This document shows positions 1 through 5,965 of a stretch of 6,017 nucleotides of DNA, one piece after another. Both the position numbers and the translations under genes were made by a program. Position 1 is the stretch's first letter, and each line of letters starts with the position of its first letter. Below the pieces are notes generated by a model. It saw only the letters and a program-made list of their open reading frames with translations. It ran no database searches and was not told where the DNA came from. The stretch is from Lentisphaeria bacterium (GTDB lineage: Bacteria; Verrucomicrobiota; Lentisphaeria; Victivallales; JAUVCU01), in contig JAUVCU010000103.1 of NCBI GenBank assembly GCA_030590715.1, positions 1 to 6,017 of the forward strand, read 5' to 3'.

Positions 1-362
1 TCAACAGAACTGAAGATTTTTTCATCGTCACTAAGTTTACGTCCAAGAGTATCACTTACCGCTTCGTGAGCAGTACGACCAACATTGTCAGTCACACCAG
101 GTAGGAATCCAACAGCAACAAGCCAGTCACATCCAAGGTTACGTGTCTCTCCAACAACATTTGTCTGAAGTACCGGGTTTGTCAGTTCTTTTGCGATCAA
201 CGCAGCTTCTTCTGCTGTAATCTCTGCTGAAACGGTATAAACGTCACGAGTTCTTACAGTACCTACTGGAAGGCTTAGAAAATCACTGATTTGATTGCGA
301 ACACTCTCACCACGTGAATCTCTCCATTTCTCTAAAGGCGAAATCTCTATTCTGTAGTTCAT
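1..362 (-). CDS. purL: Phosphoribosylformylglycinamidine (FGAM) synthase, PurS-PurL type, N-terminal 120 codons (continues past window start)
   Basis: FGAM synthase converts FGAR, ATP and glutamine-derived ammonia to FGAM in purine synthesis in the cytoplasm. Translating the minus strand from ATG 362-360 gives 120 residues with no stop, running off the window edge. Residues 1-75 resemble a PurS-type domain, including VRTRDVYTV at 36-44 and the TNPVLQ stretch at 61-66. Next comes a strongly conserved-looking segment, GFLPGVTDNVGRTAHEA, at 85-101, typical of the PurS-to-PurL linker in fused enzymes from memory of the family. The catalytic PurL domains would lie outside the window, so the fusion itself is inferred. 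The start is supported by an AGGA at 379-376 on the minus strand, although its 13-base spacing is long. The gene is transcribed divergently from rpmH. Family assignment is by recognition; the exact subtype is less certain. Confidence 0.82.
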   Translation of the reverse strand, partial: MNYRIEISPLEKWRDSRGESVRNQISDFLSLPVGTVRTRDVYTVSAEITAEEAALIAKELTNPVLQTNVVGETRNLGCDWLVAVGFLPGVTDNVGRTAHEAVSDTLGRKLSDDEKIFSSV

Positions 363-569
363 TGTCTTACGCTTTCCTACTTTTATGTTTATGTTAAATA
401 AATTTATTATTTTGTTCTTTATATTAAGTCTTATAGTAAAAACCGGCTAATATATAGCGATGTCTGTTTTTTTATATTGTAAAAAGTAAGAGAATTTTAC
501 CTTTATCCATATATGATAGTCAATCCTGCAGAGATTAAATGAACAAAAAAAATGCGACTACTCGATTTT

Positions 570-599
570 TTGACAAGATTATTATGCTCAAGCTTGAAT
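570..599 (+). promoter_or_regulatory. Candidate sigma-70 promoter for rpmH operon
   Basis: A perfect consensus -35 box TTGACA lies at 570-575. The best -10 at normal distance is TTGAAT at 594-599 (18-base spacer, 4 of 6 consensus positions). Transcription would start near 606, giving rpmH a leader of about 100 bases. The -10 is weak, and the alternative pair TTACAG/TATATA at 631-660 sits closer to the gene. Which one is used cannot be decided from sequence. Confidence 0.4.
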
Positions 600-662
600 A
601 AAAGCCAAACTAAGGTAATTTTCGGTTCGATTACAGAAATTGAATAAAAATTAATATATAAA

Positions 663-698
663 TGCATTTGTAAGAATGCAGTAACCTCCAGAAAAGGT
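663..698 (+). promoter_or_regulatory. rpmH leader hairpin and SD-pairing element
   Basis: TGCATT at 663-668 pairs perfectly with AATGCA at 675-680 across a 6-base loop. Just downstream, ACCT at 684-687 is complementary to AGGT at 695-698, which overlaps the rpmH ribosome binding site (AAGG at 694-697, 11 bases before the ATG). The upstream arm is part of ACCTCC, which matches the anti-Shine-Dalgarno core of 16S rRNA. The pairings are seen directly; a role in controlling L34 translation is inference, and short pairings like these can arise by chance. Confidence 0.3.
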
Positions 699-708
699 AT
701 GCTGAAAA

Positions 709-843
709 ATGAAAAGAACATTTCAACCATCGAACAGAAGACGTAAACGTAGACTAGGTTTCCGCGCAAAAATGCGCAAAGCAAGCGGACGTGCAATTAT
801 TAAGCGCCGTCGCCAGAAAGGTCGTAAAAGACTGACTGCGTAA
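709..843 (+). CDS. rpmH: 50S ribosomal protein L34
   Basis: L34 is a small, very basic protein of the large ribosomal subunit. The 44-residue product begins MKRTFQPSNRRRKRR and continues with GFRAKM at 17-22 and GRAIIKRRRQKGRKRL at 27-42, which is the full, highly conserved family signature at the usual length. The ATG at 709 has AAGG at 694-697. Another ATG at 699 is out of frame and ignored. It is the first gene of the rpmH-rnpA-yidD-yidC-jag cluster, and a terminator-like hairpin follows directly. L34 is needed at ribosome stoichiometry, so stronger expression than the downstream genes is expected. Confidence 0.98.
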   Translation: MKRTFQPSNRRRKRRLGFRAKMRKASGRAIIKRRRQKGRKRLTA

Positions 844-851
844 CGTACATG

Positions 852-891
852 AAATTGCACTGGTAATCACTTATCAGTGCATTTTATGTTT
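852..891 (+). terminator. Terminator/attenuator-like hairpin between rpmH and rnpA
   Basis: Bases 856-866 pair with 871-881 in an 11-bp stem (one G-U pair) around the tetraloop TCAC. After a T-T mismatch, AAA 852-854 can pair with TTT 883-885. A T-rich stretch follows (TTTTATGTTTTT, 882-893). This is the form of an intrinsic terminator, but it starts 9 bases after the rpmH stop and 57 bases before rnpA in the same direction. Partial termination, favouring L34 over the downstream genes, is the simplest reading. An RNA-processing or 3'-end-protecting role is also possible. Confidence 0.65.
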
Positions 892-937
892 TTGGGGTAT
901 CACTTGATTAAATCTAAACTAGCTAAAAGCGGAAAAT

Positions 938-1294
938 TTGAAGAAGTCATTAACATCAAAAGATAAGCTTAAGCTGAAGTCTGATTTTAATTACGTTAGG
1001 GAAAACGGTACGAAGCTTGTCGGTCGTTACTTTTTACTCGTACACGCAGAAACTCCAGACACACTTTTGCGCGCAGGTGTAATCTGCAGCAGAAAATACG
1101 ACAAGAGAGCCGTAGGGCGTAATAGAGCGAGACGACTACTTTGGGAATCATTTCGCCATGTTAAACACAGGGTAAAACCATGCCATCTTGTTCTCATCAC
1201 AAGAAAGCTGATAGGCAAACAAAAGCAGCAGGAAGTTCAGAGAGAAATGGAATATCTACTGAAGAAAGCGAAACTGCTGAATCAAGATCAGTAG
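938..1294 (+). CDS. rnpA: Ribonuclease P protein component (TTG start)
   Basis: RnpA is the protein cofactor of RNase P. It binds the catalytic RNA and the 5' leader of pre-tRNA and helps cleave the leader. The 118 residues match the family's usual length. The N-terminal basic segment contains KSDFNYV (14-20). The signature RNR region is KRAVGRNRARR at 56-66, followed by the central-strand segment HLVLITRKL at 83-91. The only usable start is TTG at 938: an in-frame TAG lies at 920-922 and no ATG, GTG or TTG occurs between. The purine-rich GCGGAAAA (929-936) just before it is a poor ribosome binding site because it is too close, so translation may be weak. The yidD frame opens within two bases of its stop codon. 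Confidence 0.95.
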   Translation: MKKSLTSKDKLKLKSDFNYVRENGTKLVGRYFLLVHAETPDTLLRAGVICSRKYDKRAVGRNRARRLLWESFRHVKHRVKPCHLVLITRKLIGKQKQQEVQREMEYLLKKAKLLNQDQ

Positions 1295-1296
1295 GG

Positions 1297-1560
1297 TTGG
1301 TTAACGGCTTATTGATATTATTTGTTAAATTCTACAGAAAATTCATATCTCCGCTAAAACCACAATGCTGCATTTTCCATCCTACCTGTTCATGCTATGC
1401 TATAGAAGCATTAAAGACGCATGGTTCAATTAAAGGCTCATTACTGACGGTGTGGCGAATACTAAGATGCCAACCATTTTCAAAAGGCGGACACGATCCA
1501 ATACCGCCCAAACGAGTCAATGCAAAGAAAAAAACACAAGGAAACTTAAGTGAAATTTGA
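1297..1560 (+). CDS. yidD: Membrane protein insertion efficiency factor YidD (probable TTG start)
   Basis: YidD is a small inner-membrane-associated protein that assists YidC/Sec-dependent insertion. From TTG 1297 the product is 87 residues, near the family's 70-90. It shows the core FYRKFISPLKP (12-22), then C25-IFHPTC31-S-CYAIEA, the HG-SIKGSLL segment (42-50), RILRCQP (54-60) and GGHDPIPP (64-71). The conserved cysteines are at 25, 31 and 58. The same frame stays open back to ATG 1180, but that 39-residue extension lies wholly within rnpA, has no family match and would overlap rnpA by 115 bases. I prefer TTG 1297, two bases after the rnpA stop, with translation coupled to rnpA. No clear SD is visible, so the start is uncertain by a few codons. 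Its 3' end overlaps yidC by 11 bases. Confidence 0.88.
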   Translation: MVNGLLILFVKFYRKFISPLKPQCCIFHPTCSCYAIEALKTHGSIKGSLLTVWRILRCQPFSKGGHDPIPPKRVNAKKKTQGNLSEI

Positions 1561-3178
1561 TAAAGAAAGCATAATCTACATTGTACTGATCGGCGCTGCG
1601 ATGATGTACTTCATGCAGCAGCAACCTGAACCACAACCGGAAACAACCTCTCCGGCAGCTATAACAGAAACAGCGGCACAAGAGAAAGCAGAAAAGACAG
1701 GACTGACAGCAACTCCAGAAGTAAATAAATCAGAAGAAGCTTTTTCTGAAACTCTAGAATCAATAGTTCTTGAGAATGAACTGACAGAAGTAACGATCAA
1801 TCCGAATACAGGAACGATCGCAGCTTTTTCACTAAAAGAACACTTCATAAATTCGGACAAACAGGAAAACATCGTGTTTTTCAAAGACGCAGAGAAAGGC
1901 GCTCTTTCAATCGACCAAAGCGACTGGACACTTATCAAGCCTGCCCCACAAGTAAAGGCAACAGCAGATGCTCTTTCACTTACTCGTAACTTCACAAAAG
2001 GAAAACAAACATTCCAAGTTACTCAAAACTGGCAGCTTGAAGACAACTACACAATCGACTATAGCGCTTCAGTGAAAAACACAAGCGATACTGACCTTTT
2101 GATCCCCAACCTGCTGGTAAGCGCAGGAAACATCAAAACACTTGAAGAGATGACGGGTTCAGAAGTTAGAATTCCTTCAAGCTATATTGACTACAGAAGC
2201 AAAGCAACAGTAGAACTTGTAGATGAAAAAGTTGGAGACGACTCTCTTCCTGAAGCTTCAAAAGAAAGCGCAACTATGGTTTCTGTAAGCAACAAGTTTT
2301 TTATCACGATTCTTGAAACGTCAACACCGTTTGCAGCAGGAATGATCCCCCACGGGACAGTTACAAACTATGGTGTTTCAGGAAACTACGGAACACAAAT
2401 CATCAAACCGTCTGAGACAAAAACGTTCGACCTTAGATTCTTTGCGGGAAGCAAAGAGCTAAGCCGACTTATCGACTTCAGCGAACAAGATGAAGAACTA
2501 ATGCACTTCACGGGAATTGCTCCGGACGTTCTTTCCAAGCTTCTTATCAAAGCTCTGAATATGGTTCAGAATTTCTGCGGAAACTACGGTATTGCAATTA
2601 TTGCACTTACAATACTTATCCGCTGCCTGTTCTGGCCTATCACTGCAAAAGGGACTGCGTCAATGAAAAAGATGCAGGAACTTGCGCCGCTGATGAAAGA
2701 GATCAAAGAAAAATATAAAGACAACCAGCAACTGGCCAGCACGAAAACAATGGAACTCTACAAAACGCACAAAGTAAACCCGGTTGGCGGATGCCTGCCG
2801 ATGCTTGTGCAGATTCCTATATTCATGGCCTTTTACTCAGGACTTGATTCAGCAGTTCAACTAAGAAACGTAAGCTTCCTATGGGCTTCAGATCTTGCTC
2901 AACCTGATGTAATTGCAACAGTAATGGGACTTCCAATTCACCCGCTTGTACTTATCATGGCTGGATTGATGCTCCTTCAACAAAAGATGATGCCAAGTTC
3001 TGGCGATCCGATGCAAAAAAACATGATGATGATGATGCCGGTTATTATGATCATCTTCATGTACGGAATGCCGTCTGGCTTAACTCTATACATGACAATC
3101 AGTTCCGTCATGGGCATACTACAAATGCTTGTAACACGTAAACTTGGTAACAAACCGCAAGAGGCTAAAAAAGCCTAA
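1550..3178 (+). CDS. yidC: Membrane protein insertase YidC
   Basis: YidC inserts and folds inner-membrane proteins, alone or with SecYEG. The 542-residue length fits the Gram-negative form. It has one N-terminal membrane segment (about 8-22). A Pro/Glu/Thr/Ala-rich linker (about 24-66) follows, then a large beta-rich periplasmic domain (about 70-310). The conserved five-helix insertase domain runs from about 325 to 530. Key features there are NYGIAIIALTILIR (345-358) ending in Arg358 within the membrane (equivalent to the groove arginine), the cytoplasmic helical hairpin about 369-408, and KVNPVGGCLPMLVQIPIF at 408-425. A Met-rich stretch at 488-507 includes five consecutive Met. The C-terminus is short and basic. 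The GTG at 1550 is chosen because AAGGA (1538-1542) lies 7 bases upstream. It overlaps yidD by 11 bases and is followed by jag after 29 bases. Confidence 0.97.
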   Translation: MKFDKESIIYIVLIGAAMMYFMQQQPEPQPETTSPAAITETAAQEKAEKTGLTATPEVNKSEEAFSETLESIVLENELTEVTINPNTGTIAAFSLKEHFINSDKQENIVFFKDAEKGALSIDQSDWTLIKPAPQVKATADALSLTRNFTKGKQTFQVTQNWQLEDNYTIDYSASVKNTSDTDLLIPNLLVSAGNIKTLEEMTGSEVRIPSSYIDYRSKATVELVDEKVGDDSLPEASKESATMVSVSNKFFITILETSTPFAAGMIPHGTVTNYGVSGNYGTQIIKPSETKTFDLRFFAGSKELSRLIDFSEQDEELMHFTGIAPDVLSKLLIKALNMVQNFCGNYGIAIIALTILIRCLFWPITAKGTASMKKMQELAPLMKEIKEKYKDNQQLASTKTMELYKTHKVNPVGGCLPMLVQIPIFMAFYSGLDSAVQLRNVSFLWASDLAQPDVIATVMGLPIHPLVLIMAGLMLLQQKMMPSSGDPMQKNMMMMMPVIMIIFMYGMPSGLTLYMTISSVMGILQMLVTRKLGNKPQEAKKA

Positions 3179-3207
3179 ACCTGAAAAATCTCAAAAGGAG
3201 AAAGAAC

Positions 3208-3738
3208 ATGAGCGAAGACGCGAATTTCGCAGTACAAATGGACGAGGCGTGCAAAACGCTAATGACAATGCTTGACTACCTTGGACTGGAAGCAGAAATC
3301 AGAGCCGAACAGAAAGGTTCTAAAATTGGTATTCTTGTATCATCAGAAGAGGCAGGACGCATTATCGGAAGAAAAGGTCAATCACTGGAAAGCATGCAGC
3401 TACTTGTTAACCGCATGATGCAGAAAAAAGACGAGAACTTCCCACGAGTACTTATCGACATTGACGGTTACTCACGCAAGCCACGCGAGAAGAAACGCGG
3501 TGACAAAAAAGGAAATGGCCGCAGCAAGGACAGCGGACAGGAAGAAGCTCTAAAAAAACAAGCATTTGACGCTGCCAAAGAAGTGAAGCGCTGGGGAGAA
3601 GCAGTAACACTTCCTGAGATGAACGCTCACGACCGCCGTCTTATCCACATTACTCTTCGCGACGACGAAGATGTGACGACTGACAGCAAAGGAGACGGAC
3701 CTCGTAAATCCGTAGTTGTAACGCTTGCTAACAAGTAA
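3208..3738 (+). CDS. jag: KH-R3H RNA-binding protein Jag/KhpB
   Basis: Jag (also KhpB or SpoIIIJ-associated protein) is a cytoplasmic RNA-binding protein usually encoded next to yidC. It is linked to post-transcriptional control and cell-envelope processes in Gram-positive bacteria; its role in Gram-negatives is poorly defined. The 176 residues contain a KH domain (about 10-90) with the RNA-gripping loop G-RKG at 54-57 inside GRIIGRKGQ. A highly charged Lys/Arg-rich linker spans about 89-113. The R3H domain (about 115-175) carries its motif R143-x3-H147. The N-terminal Jag_N domain of the longer Firmicutes form is absent. The start is firm: AAGGAG at 3195-3200 lies 7 bases before the ATG. It is the last gene of the operon; mnmE, a frequent neighbour, does not follow. 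Confidence 0.94.
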   Translation: MSEDANFAVQMDEACKTLMTMLDYLGLEAEIRAEQKGSKIGILVSSEEAGRIIGRKGQSLESMQLLVNRMMQKKDENFPRVLIDIDGYSRKPREKKRGDKKGNGRSKDSGQEEALKKQAFDAAKEVKRWGEAVTLPEMNAHDRRLIHITLRDDEDVTTDSKGDGPRKSVVVTLANK

Positions 3739-3757
3739 TACAAATATTTCCTGAATG

Positions 3758-3789
3758 AGAGCCGACTTTTCTAAGTCGGCTCTTTTTTT
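3758..3789 (+). terminator. Intrinsic terminator after jag
   Basis: A perfect 11-bp stem pairs 3758-3768 (AGAGCCGACTT) with 3773-3783 around the loop TTCT, and a run of T follows to 3789. It lies 19 bases after the jag stop and closes the rpmH-jag operon. On the other strand the hairpin lacks an upstream gene to terminate. Confidence 0.95.
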
Positions 3790-3900
3790 ATACATACAAT
3801 CCAAAAACTCCTCCAAACAACCTTACACTGCAGGAACTTACAATAAAATGTTTGCAAATGATGCTTGCGGTTAGTCTTAGTACTGGTATTTTTAGCTTCT

Positions 3901-3929
3901 TTTCACGAGAATGGTTTAAATCTATTATT
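3901..3929 (+). promoter_or_regulatory. Candidate promoter for gmk-coaC
   Basis: The 207-base spacer after the jag terminator should contain a promoter for gmk. The best pair I see is TTTTCA at 3901-3906 with TATTAT at 3924-3929, 17 bases apart, about 70 bases before the gmk ATG. Both boxes depart from consensus. No operator or riboswitch is apparent in the rest of the spacer (3790-3996). Confidence 0.35.
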
Positions 3930-3996
3930 CTCAAATAAAACATTGAGCTCCTGCGAGAGCACAATTTCAGATACATTTAAATACAGGTTGCAAGTT

Positions 3997-4629
3997 ATGA
4001 CACAAACGACAGACAGACTAGGAGCGATAATTGTTCTTTCCGGGCCGAGCGGAGCTGGGAAATCTACAGTCTGCAATATTCTAATTTCAGAAGACAACAA
4101 TCTTGAATTCTCTGTTTCCTGCACAACGCGTGAGCCTCGCGACGGCGAAGTAAACGGCATAAACTACCACTTCATATCAAAAGATGAATTCAAAGCTAAA
4201 ATCGAATCAGATGAATTTATCGAATGGGCTGAGGTTCACGGTAACTACTACGGAACTCTTAAAAGCGAGATCTTGGGCAAAGCTCAGCAAGGCAAAGACA
4301 TCCTGCTTGACATCGACATACAGGGAGCAAGACTGATTAAAGAGGCATGCAAAAATGACGTCGAACTGAAAAAATGCGTCGAGTACGTATTCTTTGCACC
4401 TCCTAGCTTTGAAGAACTTGAACAACGCCTTCTTGGACGCGGAACAGAAAGCGAGGAATCAGCTCAACGCAGACTACAAAACGCCAAAGGCGAGCTGGAA
4501 GCATGGTCTGAATACGAACACTTGATCGTCTGTCACAACAAAGAACAAGGCCTGGCAAACATGAAAGGACTTCTATATACGATGCGCAATAAAACGAAGA
4601 GAATAAATAAACCGGATTTTTATGCCTAA
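3997..4629 (+). CDS. gmk: Guanylate kinase
   Basis: Guanylate kinase phosphorylates GMP (and dGMP) to GDP with ATP in the cytoplasm. From ATG 3997 the protein has 210 residues, the usual size. It shows the P-loop GPSGAGKST at 16-24 and the GMP-binding segment SCTTREPR at 41-48, followed by DGEVNGINYHF (49-59). EFIEWAEVHGNYYGT lies at 73-87, LLDIDIQGA at 103-111 (Asp105, Asp107), and the lid arginines lie in RLLGRGTESEESAQRRL (144-160). The frame is open upstream to a TTG at 3865, but those 44 residues have no family match. ATG 3997, with AGG at 3985-3987, restores the normal N-terminus. The 3' end overlaps coaC by 8 bases, so the two are probably co-transcribed and translationally coupled. 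Confidence 0.97.
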   Translation: MTQTTDRLGAIIVLSGPSGAGKSTVCNILISEDNNLEFSVSCTTREPRDGEVNGINYHFISKDEFKAKIESDEFIEWAEVHGNYYGTLKSEILGKAQQGKDILLDIDIQGARLIKEACKNDVELKKCVEYVFFAPPSFEELEQRLLGRGTESEESAQRRLQNAKGELEAWSEYEHLIVCHNKEQGLANMKGLLYTMRNKTKRINKPDFYA

Positions 4630-5161
4630 GCACACAATAGCACTCGGGGTCACGGGATCGATCGCAGCCTATAAAGCCGCCGACCTTTGCAGCAGACTGA
4701 ACAAGCACGACGTTGAATCAGTTGTCCTAATGACTGAATCAGCACTTAAACTGGTGGGTGAGCAGACTTTTTTTACACTGTCGCACAATCCGGTAATCAC
4801 AGATCTATGGAAAATCAACGACTGGCAACCGGGACATATCGAACTCTCGGAACGCGCTGAACTGCTTATCGTAACCCCTGCAACAGCTAACTTCATCGGC
4901 AAATACGCTAATGGAATTGCTGATGACGCACTGACAACCTTTGCTCTTTCACACACAGGCCCTGTTTTGATTGCTCCGGCAATGAACCCGAAAATGTGGG
5001 GACACCCGGCAGTTCAGGAAAACTGTGAAAAACTCAAAAAACGCGGTGTACATTTTGTCGGCCCTGCCGAAGGAATTGTAGCATGCGGAGATGTCGGGAC
5101 CGGAAAATTAGCCGATGTCGAAGACATACTGCAGAAAGCACTCAGTATCCTTTCAAACTAA
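4622..5161 (+). CDS. coaC: Phosphopantothenoylcysteine decarboxylase, stand-alone CoaC
   Basis: CoaC is an FMN-dependent enzyme that decarboxylates 4'-phosphopantothenoyl-cysteine to 4'-phosphopantetheine in coenzyme A synthesis. The 179 residues cover the flavoprotein domain only. GVTGSIAAYK at 9-18 binds FMN, His72 in GHIEL is the expected catalytic histidine, and ATANFIGKYANGIADDAL is at 87-104. The substrate-binding APAMN is at 118-122. ACG at 154-156 carries the Cys155 flexible-flap residue. In many bacteria a CoaB synthetase domain follows in the same chain; here the gene stops right after the CoaC domain and a hairpin follows, so CoaB must be encoded elsewhere. The ATG lies inside the end of gmk (shared ATGCCTAA), without a well-spaced SD, which suggests coupling. 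A related flavoprotein decarboxylase is a less likely alternative. Confidence 0.9.
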   Translation: MPKHTIALGVTGSIAAYKAADLCSRLNKHDVESVVLMTESALKLVGEQTFFTLSHNPVITDLWKINDWQPGHIELSERAELLIVTPATANFIGKYANGIADDALTTFALSHTGPVLIAPAMNPKMWGHPAVQENCEKLKKRGVHFVGPAEGIVACGDVGTGKLADVEDILQKALSILSN

Positions 5162-5167
5162 ACTCAA

Positions 5168-5202
5168 TTTTGATTAAAGCTCGACATGAGCTTTAATCAA
5201 AA
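5168..5202. repeat. Perfect 15-bp inverted repeat between convergent coaC and regulator gene
   Basis: TTTTGATTAAAGCTC at 5168-5182 is exactly complementary to 5188-5202 across the 5-base loop GACAT. It starts 7 bases after the coaC stop and ends 5 bases before the stop of the opposing gene. Its position suits a shared 3'-end structure. In both directions the T run is in the 5' arm and the 3' arm ends in A, so neither transcript gets the usual U-tract after the stem. A non-canonical terminator, an mRNA 3'-end stabiliser or a protein-binding palindrome are all possible. Confidence 0.75.
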
Positions 5203-5206
5203 AGAA

Positions 5207-5965
5207 CTAAAGATAACTCCCCTGCTCTTTCAGCTTTTTGATCCTTCTATAAAGCGTCGCCCTGCTCATACCGAGCTGTTTCGCCGCAACACCCACATCG
5301 CCATTTGCCATATCAACAGCTTTCTTAATAAGATCAGCTTCACTCTCCTTCAGACTTTTGCGCTCCTGCGCCAAGGGATCCATCCCCGAATTATCTTCAG
5401 CCTCAGGGTAAAGTAAAGCCATACGCATTTCTCCAGGCAAATGCTTAAGCATAACAGCATCATCTCCGATGTTCATCATGACACAATACTCCGAAGCGTT
5501 ACGAAGTTCGCGGATATTTCCACGCCACGAATAACTGATCAAAAGCTGTAGAAGTTCCACAGACGGTTCCTTCACCTCTTTTCTCATCTGGTTATTATAG
5601 ATATTTATAAAATGATTAAACAAAGCGGGAATATCACTTCTCGAATCACGCAAAGCCGGAAGGCGGATATTACTCACCGCAATCCTATAATAAAGATCTT
5701 CCCTAAACTCACCCTCAGCAATTCTTGGCCGCAAGTTTCTATTTGTTGCGGAAATAACCCTGATATTAATTGGCCGCTCAATATTTTCGCCGACTCGGGT
5801 CAGAGTTCTGGTTTCAAGAACACGAAGTAGTTTAGCCTGAACATCCTTGGGCATCTCACCGATCTCATCCATAAAGATCGTTCCGCCATTGGCTGACTCT
5901 AACTTACCAATCCGCCCCCCTTTTAAAGCACCGGTAAAAGCCCCCTGCGAATAACCAAACAACAC
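5207..5965 (-). pseudogene. Sigma-54-type transcriptional regulator, 5'-truncated (partial AAA+ plus Fis-type HTH)
   Basis: Intact proteins of this family use ATP hydrolysis to open promoters held by sigma-54 RNA polymerase. The 252-residue open frame shows, in order, LFGYSQGAFTGA (2-13) with the sigma-54-contacting GAFTGA loop, Walker B TIFMDEIGEMP (29-39), and sensor I ISATNRN (71-77). Next come the arginine-finger region FREDLYYRI (87-95), sensor II WRGNIRELRN (147-156), and a C-terminal Fis-like helix-turn-helix (about 221-246). The preceding Walker A (GESGTGKE-type) region and any receiver or sensor domain are missing. An in-frame TAA at 5974-5972 blocks upstream extension, and the other two frames also carry stops between 5966 and 6017. 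AAGGAG at 5972-5967 precedes GTG 5965 but overlaps or nearly touches it. I therefore read it as a decayed or truncated gene. A short DNA-binding protein without ATPase activity is the alternative. Confidence 0.8.

Larger units (their letters stand above)
363..708. other. Divergent intergenic region between purL and rpmH (346 bases, no gene)
   Basis: This AT-rich stretch separates two divergent genes and should hold the promoters of both. I see no credible coding sequence: the one long minus-strand frame through it runs antisense into rpmH and has no family resemblance. On the plus strand it contains a TTGACA box at 570-575 (listed separately). A second, weaker pair is TTACAG at 631-636 with TATATA at 655-660, 18 bases apart. 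An AT-rich imperfect hairpin lies at 547-571 (CGA/TCG core flanked by A and T runs). A near-match to a DnaA box, TTATCCATA, lies at 503-511. I see no clear purL promoter and no structured RNA gene. Confidence 0.7.

Noticed and set aside
503..511. Near-match to a DnaA box (TTATCCATA) in the purL-rpmH intergenic region
   Set aside because: One mismatch and a single copy in AT-rich sequence; expected by chance. I see no replication origin here.
547..571. AT-rich hairpin with A and T runs that resembles a bidirectional terminator
   Set aside because: The stem has only three core base pairs from CGA/TCG, a bulged G and otherwise A-T pairs. No gene ends nearby on either strand, and it abuts the candidate rpmH promoter. 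Composition alone can explain it.
503..796. Minus-strand open frame of 97 codons across the rpmH start
   Set aside because: It is antisense to rpmH and AT-rich intergenic DNA, with no recognisable domain or ribosome binding site.
1180..1296. N-terminal extension of YidD from ATG 1180
   Set aside because: It lies entirely within rnpA in another frame, has no resemblance to YidD proteins, and would give an abnormally long protein.
3641..3649. Perfect DnaA-box sequence TTATCCACA
   Set aside because: It lies inside jag and encodes the conserved Leu-Ile-His of the R3H motif. A single box with no cluster, AT-rich unwinding element or dnaA nearby is no evidence for an origin.
3865..3996. 44-residue upstream extension of guanylate kinase with a hydrophobic start
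   Set aside because: It looks somewhat like a signal peptide, but guanylate kinase is cytoplasmic and starts normally at ATG 3997. The stretch is probably the untranslated leader and promoter.
5186..5416. Plus-strand open frame starting in the loop of the 5168-5202 palindrome
   Set aside because: It is antisense to the conserved HTH-coding end of the regulator gene and shows no protein family features.
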